Source of the DNA: Agromyces soli | GTDB lineage: Bacteria; Actinomycetota; Actinomycetes; Actinomycetales; Microbacteriaceae | DNA length: 64,000 bases | Assembly: GCF_022811605.1 (NCBI RefSeq) | Contig: NZ_CP094533.1 | Span: 3,410,001-3,474,000 of the forward strand | Direction: 5' to 3' | Part shown: piece after piece, positions 1 to 8,667 of the stretch | Layout: the number at the start of each line of letters is the position of its first letter | Numbering within the stretch: position 1 is the stretch's first letter | Made by a program: the position numbers and the translations under genes | Notes under the pieces: generated by a model | What the model was told of the DNA's origin: nothing | Databases searched by the model: none | Seen by the model: the letters and a program-made list of their open reading frames with translations, nothing else

Positions 1-881
1 CACACCCCACCGAGCCGAGCTTCGCCGAGCTCGTCGACGATTGGTTCGCGCACGCCGCGCGCCCCCTGCCGTGGCGTGCCGCCGAGGTGTCGCCCTGGGC
101 GGTGCTCGTGAGCGAGTTCATGCTCCAGCAGACGCAGGTCTCGCGGGTGCTCCCCCGCTGGACCGCATGGATCGAGCGCTGGCCGACGCCGGCCGCGCTG
201 GCCGCCGCTCCCCCGGCCGAGGCCGTTCGCGCCTGGGACCGTCTCGGCTACCCCCGGCGCGCGCTCTGGCTGCACGAGGCCGCCACGGAGATCGTGGAGC
301 GCCACGGCGGCGAGGTCCCGTCCGGCCTCGACGAGCTGCTCGCCCTCAAGGGCATCGGCCCCTACACGGCGCGCGCGATCGCCGCCTTCGCCTTCGGCGA
401 TCGGCACCCCGTCGTCGACACGAACACCCGTCGGGTGCTCGCCCGCGCGATCGACGGCCGCGCCCATGCCGGCGCCCCCTCCACGGCGCGCGACCTCGCC
501 GCCATGTCCGCCCAGCTGCCCGTCGAGCGCGCCGCAGCGCGTCGCTTCAACGCCGGGGCGATGGAGCTCGGCGCGACCGTGTGCACGGCGCGCACGCCCG
601 ACTGCGAGGCGTGCCCGGTGCGCTCGCGCTGCGCCTGGCTCGCCGCCGGCCGCCCGGACGACGGCGCACCGAAGCGTCGGCAGGCCCGCTACGAGGGCTC
701 AGACCGCCAGGTGCGGGGCATCGTGCTCGCGGAGCTGCGGGCCGCGCACGCCCCCGTCGACCGGGCCCTGCTCGAGACCCGCTGGGCCGACGCCGGACAG
801 CTCGAGCGTGCGCTCGGCTCGCTCGTCGCCGACGGCCTCGCGGTCGTCGGCGCGGACGGCTACTCCCTCCCGGACGCCTGA
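1..881 (+). CDS. mutY: A/G-specific adenine glycosylase MutY (5' partial)
   Basis: Base-excision repair enzyme that removes adenine mispaired with guanine or 8-oxoguanine. The reading frame is open from position 3, so the start lies left of the window; 292 residues are visible. The N-terminal LPWR and the EFMLQQTQV segment with the catalytic Glu are present. A helix-hairpin-helix (LKGIGPYTARAI) is followed by VDTNTRRV with the catalytic Asp. The iron-sulfur cysteines CTARTPDCEACPVRSRC have the C-x6-C-x2-C-x5-C spacing. The C-terminal region is shorter than in Escherichia coli MutY, as is usual in actinobacteria. It converges on rbfA with a gap of only 16 bases. Confidence 0.95.
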   Translation, partial: HPTEPSFAELVDDWFAHAARPLPWRAAEVSPWAVLVSEFMLQQTQVSRVLPRWTAWIERWPTPAALAAAPPAEAVRAWDRLGYPRRALWLHEAATEIVERHGGEVPSGLDELLALKGIGPYTARAIAAFAFGDRHPVVDTNTRRVLARAIDGRAHAGAPSTARDLAAMSAQLPVERAAARRFNAGAMELGATVCTARTPDCEACPVRSRCAWLAAGRPDDGAPKRRQARYEGSDRQVRGIVLAELRAAHAPVDRALLETRWADAGQLERALGSLVADGLAVVGADGYSLPDA

Positions 882-897
882 ACGGCGGCGGGCGGGA

Positions 898-1368
898 TCA
901 GTCCCGAACGGCGGCGGATGCCTCGTCCTCGTCGTCCTCGTCCTCGTCCACGCGAGGCTTCACGTAGGGGTCGGCCTCCCCGGCGAAGCTCGCGCCCGAG
1001 GCGAGCGCCGTGGTCTCCGCGTCGCGCTCGCGCGCCTCGCGGAGCAGCTCCTCGATGTGCTCGGCGTTCTCGGGGATCGCGTCGGCGATGAACTCGAGCG
1101 ACGGAGTGAGCCGCGCGGTGATGTTGCGACCGACCTCGGTGCGCAGCATCCCGGTCGCCGCCTTGAGGGCGAGCGCCGAGTCGCGACGCTCCTCCTCGGT
1201 GCCGTAGACCGTGTAGAAGATGCTGGCGTGCTGCAGGTCGCCCGTGACGCGGACGTCGGTGATCGTCACGAAGCCGAGGCGCGGGTCCCGCAGCCCCTTC
1301 TCGAGCCGACGTGCGACGATCTCGCGGATGCGGTCCGCCATCTTCCTGGCGCGCTGGGGATCAGCCAT
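898..1368 (-). CDS. rbfA: 30S ribosome-binding factor A
   Basis: Assembly factor for the 16S rRNA 5' end of the small ribosomal subunit. The 156-residue product begins MADPQRARKMADRIRE and has the KH-like fold signature (RDPRLGFVTITDV, then a FYTVYG strand). The C-terminus is a very acidic tail (DEDEDDEDE). The ATG start is chosen because AAAGGAGA lies about 8 bases upstream; the frame runs further upstream but without homology. It is the last gene of the nusA operon in this window and follows infB after 59 bases that hold a strong hairpin. truB and ribF, which often follow rbfA, are absent here. Confidence 0.95.
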   Translation of the reverse strand: MADPQRARKMADRIREIVARRLEKGLRDPRLGFVTITDVRVTGDLQHASIFYTVYGTEEERRDSALALKAATGMLRTEVGRNITARLTPSLEFIADAIPENAEHIEELLREARERDAETTALASGASFAGEADPYVKPRVDEDEDDEDEASAAVRD

Positions 1369-1394
1369 GATGCAGGGTCTCCTTTCGAACGAAA

Positions 1395-1420
1395 GGCCGG
1401 GGCGGCGAACCGCCCCGGCC
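1395..1420 (-). terminator. Hairpin between infB and rbfA
   Basis: A perfect 11-bp GC stem (GGCCGGGGCGG / CCGCCCCGGCC) with a four-base loop that reads TTCG on the transcribed strand. It lies in the 59-base gap after infB. No real T-run follows, so it could be an attenuator, a processing site or an RNA-stabilising element as well as a terminator. Confidence 0.6.
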
Positions 1421-1427
1421 GTTTCGA

Positions 1428-4214
1428 TCAGACGCGAGGCTTCTCGCGCAGCTCCACGGTCTCGATCTCGTCGCCGACCTGGATGTCGTTGTACTTGCCG
1501 AGGCCGATACCGCACTCGAAGTCCGTGCGGACCTCGGTGACGTCGTCCTTGAACCGGCGCAGCGACTCGATGGCGAGCCCGTCCGCGAGGACGACGCCGT
1601 CGCGGATGACGCGCGCCTTCGCGTTGCGGGTGATCGTGCCCGAACGGACGATGACACCGGCGATGTTGCCGAACTTCGAGGAGCGGAACACCTCGCGGAT
1701 CTCGGCGACACCCGACTGGACCTCTTCGTACTCGGGCTTGAGCATGCCCTTGAGCGAGTTCTCGATGTCGTCGATCGCGTTGTAGATGACCGAGTAGAAG
1801 CGCACGTCGACGCCCTCGCGGGCGGCGCGCTCGCGCGCCTTCACGTCGGGTCGCACGTTGAAGCCGATCACGATCGCGTTGTCGATGGTGGCCAGGTCGA
1901 TGTCCGACTCCGTGATCGCACCGACGCCGCGGTGCAAGATGCGGAGCTGGACCGAGTCGTCGACCTCGATCTTCATCAGGGACTCCTCGAGCGCCTCCAC
2001 GGCACCCGACACGTCGCCCTTGATGATGAGGTTGAGCGCCTCGACCTTGCCCTCCTCGAGGGCCCGGGTGAAGTCCTCGAGCGAGATGCGCTTGCGGGCC
2101 TTCGCGAGCTGCGCGTTCCGCTGGGCGGCCTCGCGCTTCTCGGCGATCTGACGCGCCGTGCGGTCGTCCTCGGTCACGAGGAAGGTGTCGCCGGCGCGAG
2201 GCACCGAGGACAGGCCCTGGACCTGCACCGGGCGCGACGGCAGCGCGGCCTCGACCGGATCGCCGTTCTCGTCGCTCATCGCCCGGACGCGGCCGTAGGC
2301 CGTGCCCGCGACGATCGCGTCGCCGACCTTGAGCGTGCCCGACTGGATGAGCACGGTCGCCACGGCGCCGCGGCCCTTGTCGAGCTTCGCCTCGATCGCG
2401 ACGCCGCGGGCGTCCTTGTCGGGGTTGGCCCGCAGGTCGAGCCCCGCGTCGGCGGTGAGGAGCACCGCGTCGAGCAGGTCCTGGATGCCGACGCCCTCAC
2501 GAGCCGAGACGTCGACGAACATGACGTCGCCGCCGTACTCCTCGGCCACGAGGCCGAACTCGGTGAGCTGCTGACGAACCTTGGCGGGGTTCGCCTCGGG
2601 CTTGTCGATCTTGTTCACGGCGACCACGATCGGCACGTTCGCCGACTGGGCGTGGTTCAGCGCCTCGACCGTCTGCGGCATGATGCCGTCGTCGGCCGCG
2701 ACCACGAGGATCGCGATGTCGGTCACCTGCGCACCACGGGCACGCATGGCGGTGAACGCCTCGTGACCCGGGGTGTCGATGAAGGTGATCGCGCGGTCGA
2801 TGCCCTCGTGCTGAGTGTGCACCTGGTACGCACCGATGTGCTGGGTGATGCCGCCGGCCTCGCCCGACACGACGTTCGCGTTGCGGATGGCGTCGAGCAG
2901 TCGGGTCTTACCGTGGTCGACGTGACCCATGACGGTGACGACCGGGGGCCGCTGGGCCAGGTCTTCGTCGGTCTCGTCCTCGAGCTCCTGGTCGAGGTCG
3001 ATGTCGAAGCCCTCGAGCAGCTCGCGGTCCTCGTCCTCCGGAGAGACGATCTGGATCTTGTAGCCGAGCTCCTCGCCGAGCACCTGGAAGGTGGCCTCGT
3101 CGAGCGACTCGGTCGCCGTCGCCATCTCACCGAGGTGGAACAGCACGGTGACGAGCGAACCGGGGTTCGCATCGATCTTGTCGGCGAAGTCCGAGATGGA
3201 GGCGCCGCGGCGCAGACGGATCGGGGTCGAGCCGTCGCCACGGGGCACGCTCACGCCGCCGAGCGACGGAGCCTCCCGCATCTCGAATTCTGCCCGCTTC
3301 GTCCGCTTCGACTTGCGCGCCTTGCTCTTGCCGCCACCGCGGCCGAACGCGCCGGCCGTGCCGCCGCCGGGACCACGACCGCGACCGCCGCCACCCGCGG
3401 GACGCGGGCCGCCGAAGCCGCCGCCGGGGCGCTGGAAGCCGCCGGCACCGGCACCGGGACCGCCCGGACGGCCTGCGCCGCCGGGAGCACCACCGGGACG
3501 GAAGCCGCCGCCACCACCGGGACGGCCGGGACCGCCGGGACGACCAGCACCGCCGGGACGCGGGGCGCCGGGGCGCGGCGAACCGGGACGAGGCGCCTGC
3601 GGGCGCGGGATGTTGCCGGGGCTCGGGCGCTGGCCCATGCCCTGCGAGCTCGAGAACGGGTTGTTGCCCGGGCGGGGCTGCGCGGGGCGCTGGCCCATGC
3701 CCTGCGAGCTCGAGAACGGGTTGTTGCCCGGACGCGAGGAGGCCGGCTTCGGGCCGGCCGGGCGCGGGGCACCGGGCTTGGGCGCTCCGCCGGGCTTGAC
3801 GGCGTCGCCGGCGGGCTGCTCGGCCGCGGGCGCCTGCTCGGCGCCCTGCGCTGCGGCGGCCTTCTCGGCAGCAGCCTTCTCGGCCGCGGCCTTCTCGGCC
3901 TGCGCCTGGCGCTCGGCCACCGTGAGCGGGGCCTCGCCCGCGGGGGCGGGGGCCGGCTCGGGGGTCGCTGCGGGCTTCGGGCCCGGCTTGGGGCCCGGCT
4001 TCGCCGCCGCGGGCTTCGGCGCTGCGGCGGGCGCAGCGGTGCCGGCGGCTCCGGCGGCCTCGAGGGCGGCCTTGAGCTTGCGGGCGACGGGGGGTTCGAT
4101 CGACGAGGACGGGCCCTTGACGTATTCGCCCAGTTCCTTCAGCTTCTCGAGGGCGATCTTGGTGTCGACCCCGAGCTCGCTGGCGATCTCGTGTACGCGT
4201 GGTTTGGCAGCCAC
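1428..4214 (-). CDS. infB: Translation initiation factor IF-2
   Basis: GTPase that brings initiator tRNA to the ribosome. The 928-residue protein starts with an IF2_N domain ([15 protein letters not shown]). A long Ala/Pro then Gly/Arg/Pro-rich linker follows (about residues 60-310), as in other actinobacteria. The G domain has GHVDHGKT (near residue 425), DTPGHE and NKID, and the C-terminal beta-barrel domains complete the protein. The linker contains a perfect 47-base direct repeat (3625-3671 and 3685-3731) encoding two copies of [14 protein letters not shown]. It lies downstream of ylxR in the nusA operon. The ATG at 4214 is supported by AGGAGAG just upstream. Confidence 0.98.
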   Translation of the reverse strand: MAAKPRVHEIASELGVDTKIALEKLKELGEYVKGPSSSIEPPVARKLKAALEAAGAAGTAAPAAAPKPAAAKPGPKPGPKPAATPEPAPAPAGEAPLTVAERQAQAEKAAAEKAAAEKAAAAQGAEQAPAAEQPAGDAVKPGGAPKPGAPRPAGPKPASSRPGNNPFSSSQGMGQRPAQPRPGNNPFSSSQGMGQRPSPGNIPRPQAPRPGSPRPGAPRPGGAGRPGGPGRPGGGGGFRPGGAPGGAGRPGGPGAGAGGFQRPGGGFGGPRPAGGGGRGRGPGGGTAGAFGRGGGKSKARKSKRTKRAEFEMREAPSLGGVSVPRGDGSTPIRLRRGASISDFADKIDANPGSLVTVLFHLGEMATATESLDEATFQVLGEELGYKIQIVSPEDEDRELLEGFDIDLDQELEDETDEDLAQRPPVVTVMGHVDHGKTRLLDAIRNANVVSGEAGGITQHIGAYQVHTQHEGIDRAITFIDTPGHEAFTAMRARGAQVTDIAILVVAADDGIMPQTVEALNHAQSANVPIVVAVNKIDKPEANPAKVRQQLTEFGLVAEEYGGDVMFVDVSAREGVGIQDLLDAVLLTADAGLDLRANPDKDARGVAIEAKLDKGRGAVATVLIQSGTLKVGDAIVAGTAYGRVRAMSDENGDPVEAALPSRPVQVQGLSSVPRAGDTFLVTEDDRTARQIAEKREAAQRNAQLAKARKRISLEDFTRALEEGKVEALNLIIKGDVSGAVEALEESLMKIEVDDSVQLRILHRGVGAITESDIDLATIDNAIVIGFNVRPDVKARERAAREGVDVRFYSVIYNAIDDIENSLKGMLKPEYEEVQSGVAEIREVFRSSKFGNIAGVIVRSGTITRNAKARVIRDGVVLADGLAIESLRRFKDDVTEVRTDFECGIGLGKYNDIQVGDEIETVELREKPRV
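3625..3731 (-). repeat. 47-bp direct repeat inside infB linker
   Basis: Positions 3625-3671 and 3685-3731 are identical over 47 bases with a 60-base period. This duplicates a 20-residue block of the IF-2 linker without changing frame. Exact identity suggests a recent duplication or ongoing homogenisation. Confidence 0.9.
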
Positions 4215-4229
4215 AACTCTCCTGTTCCG

Positions 4230-4255
4230 GGTCTGCGCCCGGACAGGGGCAGACC
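4230..4255 (-). other. Hairpin in ylxR-infB gap
   Basis: GGTCTGC at 4230-4236 pairs with GCAGACC at 4249-4255 in the untranslated stretch directly upstream of the infB ribosome binding site. The 7-bp stem is weaker than those at the other two gaps of this operon. It may modulate infB translation. Confidence 0.35.
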
Positions 4256-4299
4256 GATTAGTGGACGGGTCTCATTTCGAGCCGCTCATTAGTGGTCCA

Positions 4300-4545
4300 T
4301 TAGCCGTTCAGCCTGTTCTGTATGTCGCTGGTGTCCAGCGAGCCCGTGAATCGGAGCGCGCGCCCGAAGGCGCGGCGCCGGTCAGCGAGCAGGAAGCACT
4401 CGCGCGTCGGATGCAGCCACGCGCCCCGCCCAGGACGCACCGCTGCCGCATCTGCGACGAGGTGGGAATCTTGGAGAACGACCCTCAGAAGTGAGGATCG
4501 CGGGGCACGCGCACGGCAACCGATGCACGTTCTGACGGGTTCCAT
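4300..4545 (-). CDS. YlxR-family (DUF448) RNA-binding protein
   Basis: Small basic protein of 81 residues with the family signature PVRTCIGCRARAP near the N-terminus and GRGAWLHP in the middle. YlxR proteins are encoded between nusA and infB in many Gram-positives. They have been proposed to bind RNA or RNase P, but the role is not settled. The ATG at 4545 matches the usual family start. A GTG at 4563 would add six residues and sits 2 bases after a GGAGG that is locked in the 3' arm of a hairpin. The gene lies 63 bases after nusA and is surely in the same operon. Confidence 0.9.
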   Translation of the reverse strand: MEPVRTCIGCRARAPRSSLLRVVLQDSHLVADAAAVRPGRGAWLHPTRECFLLADRRRAFGRALRFTGSLDTSDIQNRLNG

Positions 4546-4565
4546 CTTACACCCCCGGGCCACGT

Positions 4566-4593
4566 CCTCCGTCGCGCCGGGACGCGACGGAGG
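4566..4593 (-). terminator. Hairpin between nusA and ylxR
   Basis: A perfect 11-bp stem (CCTCCGTCGCG / CGCGACGGAGG) with a six-base loop. The 3' arm contains the only GGAGG before ylxR, so the structure could act as a leaky terminator or as a switch hiding a ribosome binding site. No T-run follows. Confidence 0.5.
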
Positions 4594-4608
4594 AGCCGAC
4601 GCGGTTCC

Positions 4609-5598
4609 CTACTCGGCCGTGTCCGGCTGGATGTCGATCTTCGCGCCCGTGAGCTTCGCCGCGAGGCGCGCGTTCTGGCCCTCCTTGCCGATGGCGAGGG
4701 AGAGCTGGTAGTCGGGCACGAGCGCGCGCACGGCGCGCAGCGTCTCGTCGACGACGTACGCCCGGGTCACCTTCGCGGGCGAGAGCGCCGAGGCGACGAA
4801 GGTCGCGAGGTCGTCGGAGAAGTCGACGATGTCGATCTTCTCGTTGCCGAGCTCGGCGGTGACCGCGCGCACGCGCTGGCCGAGCTCGCCGATCGCCGCG
4901 CCCTTCGCGTTCACGCCGGGCTGGGTGGCGCGCACCGCGATCTTCGTGCGGTGTCCCGCCTCGCGGGCGAGCGAGACGATCTCGACCACGCCGGAGGCGA
5001 TCTCGGGCACCTCGAGCGCGAACAGCTTGCGCACGAGCGCCGGGTGGGTGCGGGACACCGTGATCGAGGGGCCCTTCGCGCCCTTCGCGACGCTCGTCAC
5101 GTAGACGCGCACGCGCTGGCCGTGCGGATACTCCTCGCCGGGCACCTGCTCCTCGGGGGGCAGGATGGCCTCGACGGTGCCGAGGTCGATGTGCACCATC
5201 TTCGGGTTCGGGCCCTGCTGGATGACGCCGGCGACGATGTCTCCCTCGCGGCCCCGGAACTCGCCGAGCACGGCGTCGTCGGCGATGTCGCGGAGGCGCT
5301 GGCTGATGACCTGCTTCGCGGCGTACGCCGCGATGCGGCCGAAGTCGTCGGGGGTGTCCTCGGCCTCGCCGATGACGTTGCCCTCCTCGTCGAGCTCGGG
5401 CACGAAGATCGCGACGTGCCCGCTCTTGCGGTCGAGCTCGGCACGCGCGCCGTTGGGATTGGCGTGCCCGTGCTGATTCGGATTGCTGTGCTTGAGGTAG
5501 GCCATCAGGATCGCCTGCTCGATGATCTGCACCAGTTCGTCGAACGGGATCTCTTTCTCGCGCTCCACCATGCGGAGCATGCTGAGGTCGATATCCAT
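4609..5598 (-). CDS. nusA: Transcription termination/antitermination factor NusA
   Basis: Binds RNA polymerase and nascent RNA and influences pausing, termination and antitermination. The 329-residue product has the N-terminal RNAP-binding domain (DLSMLRMVEREKEIPFDE), an S1 domain (GDIVAGVIQQG), and two KH domains ending in LAIGKEGQNARLAAKLTG. It lacks the C-terminal acidic repeats of Escherichia coli NusA, the normal actinobacterial form. The ATG follows GAGGAGG at good spacing. Upstream one would expect rimP, but a LOG-family gene ends there instead. Confidence 0.97.
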   Translation of the reverse strand: MDIDLSMLRMVEREKEIPFDELVQIIEQAILMAYLKHSNPNQHGHANPNGARAELDRKSGHVAIFVPELDEEGNVIGEAEDTPDDFGRIAAYAAKQVISQRLRDIADDAVLGEFRGREGDIVAGVIQQGPNPKMVHIDLGTVEAILPPEEQVPGEEYPHGQRVRVYVTSVAKGAKGPSITVSRTHPALVRKLFALEVPEIASGVVEIVSLAREAGHRTKIAVRATQPGVNAKGAAIGELGQRVRAVTAELGNEKIDIVDFSDDLATFVASALSPAKVTRAYVVDETLRAVRALVPDYQLSLAIGKEGQNARLAAKLTGAKIDIQPDTAE

Positions 5599-5706
5599 CG
5601 CCGGCCTCCTCTATTCAGCTCTTCCCGCCGATTCGGCGGAGATCCCAGGGTACCGGATCGACCGCCCGGTCAGTACCGCGCCGTCCGCGCCCGGTGCCGC
5701 GCCGGC

Positions 5707-6774
5707 TCAGACGCCGAGCGGAGGCTCGGCCGGCGCGCTCGGCAACTCGTCGATGGCGCGGATGAGCCGGTGCAACTCCCCCACCTGCCGGGGCACGAGC
5801 TCGAGCGCCAGCCGCGGCAGCTCGATCCGGTCGTCGTCGTTGCGCTCGACGGCGAACGGGGCGACCCGCTCGATCCTGCCGCCCGCCAGCAGCCCGGCGA
5901 AGCGCTCGTTGAGCTCCGCGATCTCGGCGTCGCTCGGCTCGGCCCGAAGGCGCAGCACGAGGCGGCCGCCCACCCAGCGGAGCGAGTCGTAGTTGCGCCA
6001 GAAGCCGACGATCTCGTCGACCGCCCGCACGGGGTCCTCGGTGATGAGCACCCGATCGAGATCGTCGAGCGCGATGAAGCCGCCGGCGGCGAGCTCGCCC
6101 TCGACGAACTCCGCGAGCCCGCGCCAGTAGTGCCCGCCCGGCCGGTCGAGCAGCACGATCGGCACCGGCTCCGCCTTGCCCGTCTGCTGCAGGGTGAGCA
6201 GCTCGAACGTCTCGTCGAGCGTGCCGAAGCCCCCGGGGAGGCAGACGAAGCCGCGCGACTCCTTCACGAGCATGAGCTTGCGGGTGAAGAAGTACTTCAT
6301 CGCGACGCGGTTCGGGTCGACGAGCACCGGGTTCGGGCTCTCCTCGAAGGGCAGCCGGATCGACACGCCGAGCGAGCGATGGGGCCCCGCCCCCTTGGTC
6401 GCGGCCTCCATGATGCCGGGGCCGGCGCCGGTCACGACCATCCAGCCCTGCTCGGCGAGCGCCGCGGCGACCTGCTCCGCCTGCGCGTAGCCCGGATCGT
6501 CGGGCCTCGTCCGCGCCGAGCCGAAGACGGTGACCTTCGGCACGTCCGCATAGGGTGCGAACAGCCGGAAGGCGGCGCGCATCTCCTCGAGCGCGGCCGC
6601 GGTGATCTTGAGGTCGAGCCGATCGGTCGGATCGGTGCCGAGGTGGAGGCCGGTGACGAGGATCCGCTCGATCAGCGAGCGGTTCGCGGAGATCCCGGCC
6701 TCGGCGACGAGTTCGTCGACGGCGCCCTGCAGCTCGGGCGGCAGACTCGGGGCGTCGGCGGGCGTGAGGCTCAT
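5707..6774 (-). CDS. LOG-family (TIGR00730-type) Rossmann protein
   Basis: A 355-residue protein of the lysine-decarboxylase-like/LOG family. Members hydrolyse nucleoside 5'-monophosphates with release of ribose phosphate (cytokinin activation in plants). The signatures are VTGAGPGIMEAATKGA (phosphate binding) and PGGFGTLDE (the PGGxGTxxE motif), with MKYFFTRKLML between them. It is longer than minimal LOG proteins because of about 80 N-terminal and 100 C-terminal residues. CTGGAGGC precedes the ATG. It lies between proS (58 bases) and nusA (108 bases) on the same strand. The substrate is unknown. Confidence 0.85.
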   Translation of the reverse strand: MSLTPADAPSLPPELQGAVDELVAEAGISANRSLIERILVTGLHLGTDPTDRLDLKITAAALEEMRAAFRLFAPYADVPKVTVFGSARTRPDDPGYAQAEQVAAALAEQGWMVVTGAGPGIMEAATKGAGPHRSLGVSIRLPFEESPNPVLVDPNRVAMKYFFTRKLMLVKESRGFVCLPGGFGTLDETFELLTLQQTGKAEPVPIVLLDRPGGHYWRGLAEFVEGELAAGGFIALDDLDRVLITEDPVRAVDEIVGFWRNYDSLRWVGGRLVLRLRAEPSDAEIAELNERFAGLLAGGRIERVAPFAVERNDDDRIELPRLALELVPRQVGELHRLIRAIDELPSAPAEPPLGV

Positions 6775-6832
6775 GCCTCCAGCCTCGCACGGAGCGCGGC
6801 GATCATCGCCCGCCGCGCCCGTGCGAGCCGCC

Positions 6833-8602
6833 TCAGTCCTGGTCGAGCGCGGCGACGACGCCGTCGATCGGCACCTGCACGCGGTCGCCGCTCGCGCGGT
6901 CCCAGAGCTCGACGACGCCCTCGGCGACGCCGCGGCCCGCGATCACGATCTTCGGCACGCCGATGAGCTCGGCGTCGGCGAACTTCACGCCGGGCGAGAG
7001 CTTCGGGCGGTCGTCGTAGAGCACCTCGCGTCCGCTCGCCTCGAGCGCGGCGACGATCCGCTCGGCGGCCTCGAAGGCGGCCTGGTCCTTGCCCGTCGCG
7101 AGCACGTGCACGTCGAACGGCGCGACCGCGGCGGGCCAGACGAGGCCCTTCTCGTCGTTGTTCAGCTCGGCGATGATCGCGAGGATGCGGGTGACGCCGA
7201 TGCCGTAGGAGCCCATCGTCACGGTGGCGAGCTTGCCGTTCTCGTCGAGCACCTTGAGGCCGAGCGCCTCGGCGTACTTGCGGCCGAGCTGGAAGACGTG
7301 GCCGATCTCCATGCCGCGGGCGATCTCCACCGGGCCGGAGCCGTCGGGCGCGGGGTCGCCGTCGCGGACGTCGGAGGCCTCGACCGTGCCGTCGGCGACG
7401 AAGTCGCGGCCGGCCACGAGCCCGAAGACGTGCTTCTGGTCGACGTTCGCCCCGGTGATCCACTCGGTGCCGTCGACGACGCGCGGGTCGAGCAGGTAGC
7501 GGATGCCGGTGGCCGACTCCTCGCCGAGCACCGCGCCGTCCTCGGACCAGGGGCCGATGTAGCCCTTGACGAGGCCGGGGTGCTTCGCGAAGTCGGCCTC
7601 GGTGGCGGGCTCGACCTCGGCCAGCGCGAAGGCGACCTCGACGCGCTTCATCTCGACCTCGCGGTCGCCGGGCAGTCCGATGACGACGAGCTCGCGGCTG
7701 CCGTCGAGCCGGGTCAGCGCGAGCACGACGTTCTTCAGGGTGTCCGCCGCGGTCCAGGCGCGGCCGTCGGGCCGGGGCACCTCCGCGTTCGCGAGGTCGA
7801 CGAGCGTCTGAATGGTCGGCGTGTTCGGCGAGTCGACCACGACGGGGGCCGGCAGACCGTCGAAGGGGATGGGGTCCGGCACGACGGTCGTGAACGCCTC
7901 GACGTTCGCCGCGTAGCCGCCGGCCGAGCGCACGAAGGTGTCCTCGCCGACCGGCGTCGGGTGCAGGAACTCCTCGCTCTTCGAACCGCCCATCGCGCCG
8001 GCGTCGGCCTGCACGATGACGTACTCGAGGCCGAGCCGCGTGAAGATGCGCTCGTACGCGTCGCGCTGGGCCTGGTACGAGGCATCCAGCCCCTCGTCGC
8101 CGACGTCGAAGGAGTAGGCGTCCTTCATCGTGAACTCGCGGCCGCGGAGGAGCCCCGCGCGGGGCCGGGCCTCGTCGCGGTACTTGTCCTGGATCTGGAA
8201 GATCGTGAGCGGCAGGTCCTTGTACGAGGAGTACAGGTCCTTCACGAGCAGCGTGAAGGCCTCCTCGTGCGTCGGCGCGAGGAGGTAGTCGGCGCCCTTG
8301 CGGTCCTGCAGCCGGAACAGCGCGTCGCCGTACTCGGTCCAGCGGTTCGTGAGCTCGTAGGGCTCGCGCGGCAGCAGCGCGGGGAAGTGCACCTCGTGAG
8401 CCCCGGCCGCGGTCATCTCCTCGCGGACGATGCGCTCGATCTTCGCCTTCACCCGCAGGCCCAGCGGCAGCCACGCGAAGACGCCCGGCGCCTGGCGCCG
8501 GATGTAGCCGGCGCGGACGAGCAGCTTGTGGCTCGTGACCTCGGCGTCGGCGGGGTCTTCACGGAGGGTGCGGAGGAAGAAGTTCGTAAGACGTGTGGGC
8601 AC
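6833..8602 (-). CDS. proS: Prolyl-tRNA synthetase (bacterial type)
   Basis: Charges tRNA-Pro with proline. The 589-residue class II enzyme has the N-terminal catalytic part ([19 protein letters not shown]; motif 2 region [21 protein letters not shown], split around a loop). A YbaK-like editing domain is inserted at about residues 230-380, followed by motif 3 (GSYGIGVTR) and a C-terminal anticodon-binding domain. The editing domain marks the bacterial rather than the eukaryote-like form. The start is GTG. A -10-like TAGACT lies exactly 6 bases upstream with no ribosome binding site, suggesting a leaderless mRNA. Confidence 0.97.
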   Translation of the reverse strand: MPTRLTNFFLRTLREDPADAEVTSHKLLVRAGYIRRQAPGVFAWLPLGLRVKAKIERIVREEMTAAGAHEVHFPALLPREPYELTNRWTEYGDALFRLQDRKGADYLLAPTHEEAFTLLVKDLYSSYKDLPLTIFQIQDKYRDEARPRAGLLRGREFTMKDAYSFDVGDEGLDASYQAQRDAYERIFTRLGLEYVIVQADAGAMGGSKSEEFLHPTPVGEDTFVRSAGGYAANVEAFTTVVPDPIPFDGLPAPVVVDSPNTPTIQTLVDLANAEVPRPDGRAWTAADTLKNVVLALTRLDGSRELVVIGLPGDREVEMKRVEVAFALAEVEPATEADFAKHPGLVKGYIGPWSEDGAVLGEESATGIRYLLDPRVVDGTEWITGANVDQKHVFGLVAGRDFVADGTVEASDVRDGDPAPDGSGPVEIARGMEIGHVFQLGRKYAEALGLKVLDENGKLATVTMGSYGIGVTRILAIIAELNNDEKGLVWPAAVAPFDVHVLATGKDQAAFEAAERIVAALEASGREVLYDDRPKLSPGVKFADAELIGVPKIVIAGRGVAEGVVELWDRASGDRVQVPIDGVVAALDQD

Positions 8603-8608
8603 CCGACG

Positions 8609-8614
8609 AGTCTA
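8609..8614 (-). promoter_or_regulatory. -10 element of proS, leaderless
   Basis: TAGACT on the minus strand, 6 bases before the GTG of proS. The spacing would start transcription at or next to the start codon. No clear -35 is visible. Confidence 0.55.
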
Positions 8615-8655
8615 GTTGCGAGCGGCGAGCTCGCTCAGCGCGCCCGGTCGGCTCG

Positions 8656-8661
8656 TAGGCT
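8656..8661 (+). promoter_or_regulatory. -10 element of the RNB ribonuclease gene, leaderless
   Basis: TAGGCT, 6 bases before the ATG at 8668; no ribosome binding site is present. It faces the proS promoter within the same 65-base divergent gap. Confidence 0.55.
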
Positions 8662-8667
8662 GGCCCC

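Noticed and set aside
1932..4292. A 786-codon open frame on the plus strand opposite infB, and similar long frames opposite nusA, rho, proS and the atp genes
   Set aside because: High-GC codon use leaves antisense frames open. Their products are low-complexity Arg/Ala/Gly/Val strings without any family motif, while the opposite strand encodes clear housekeeping proteins.
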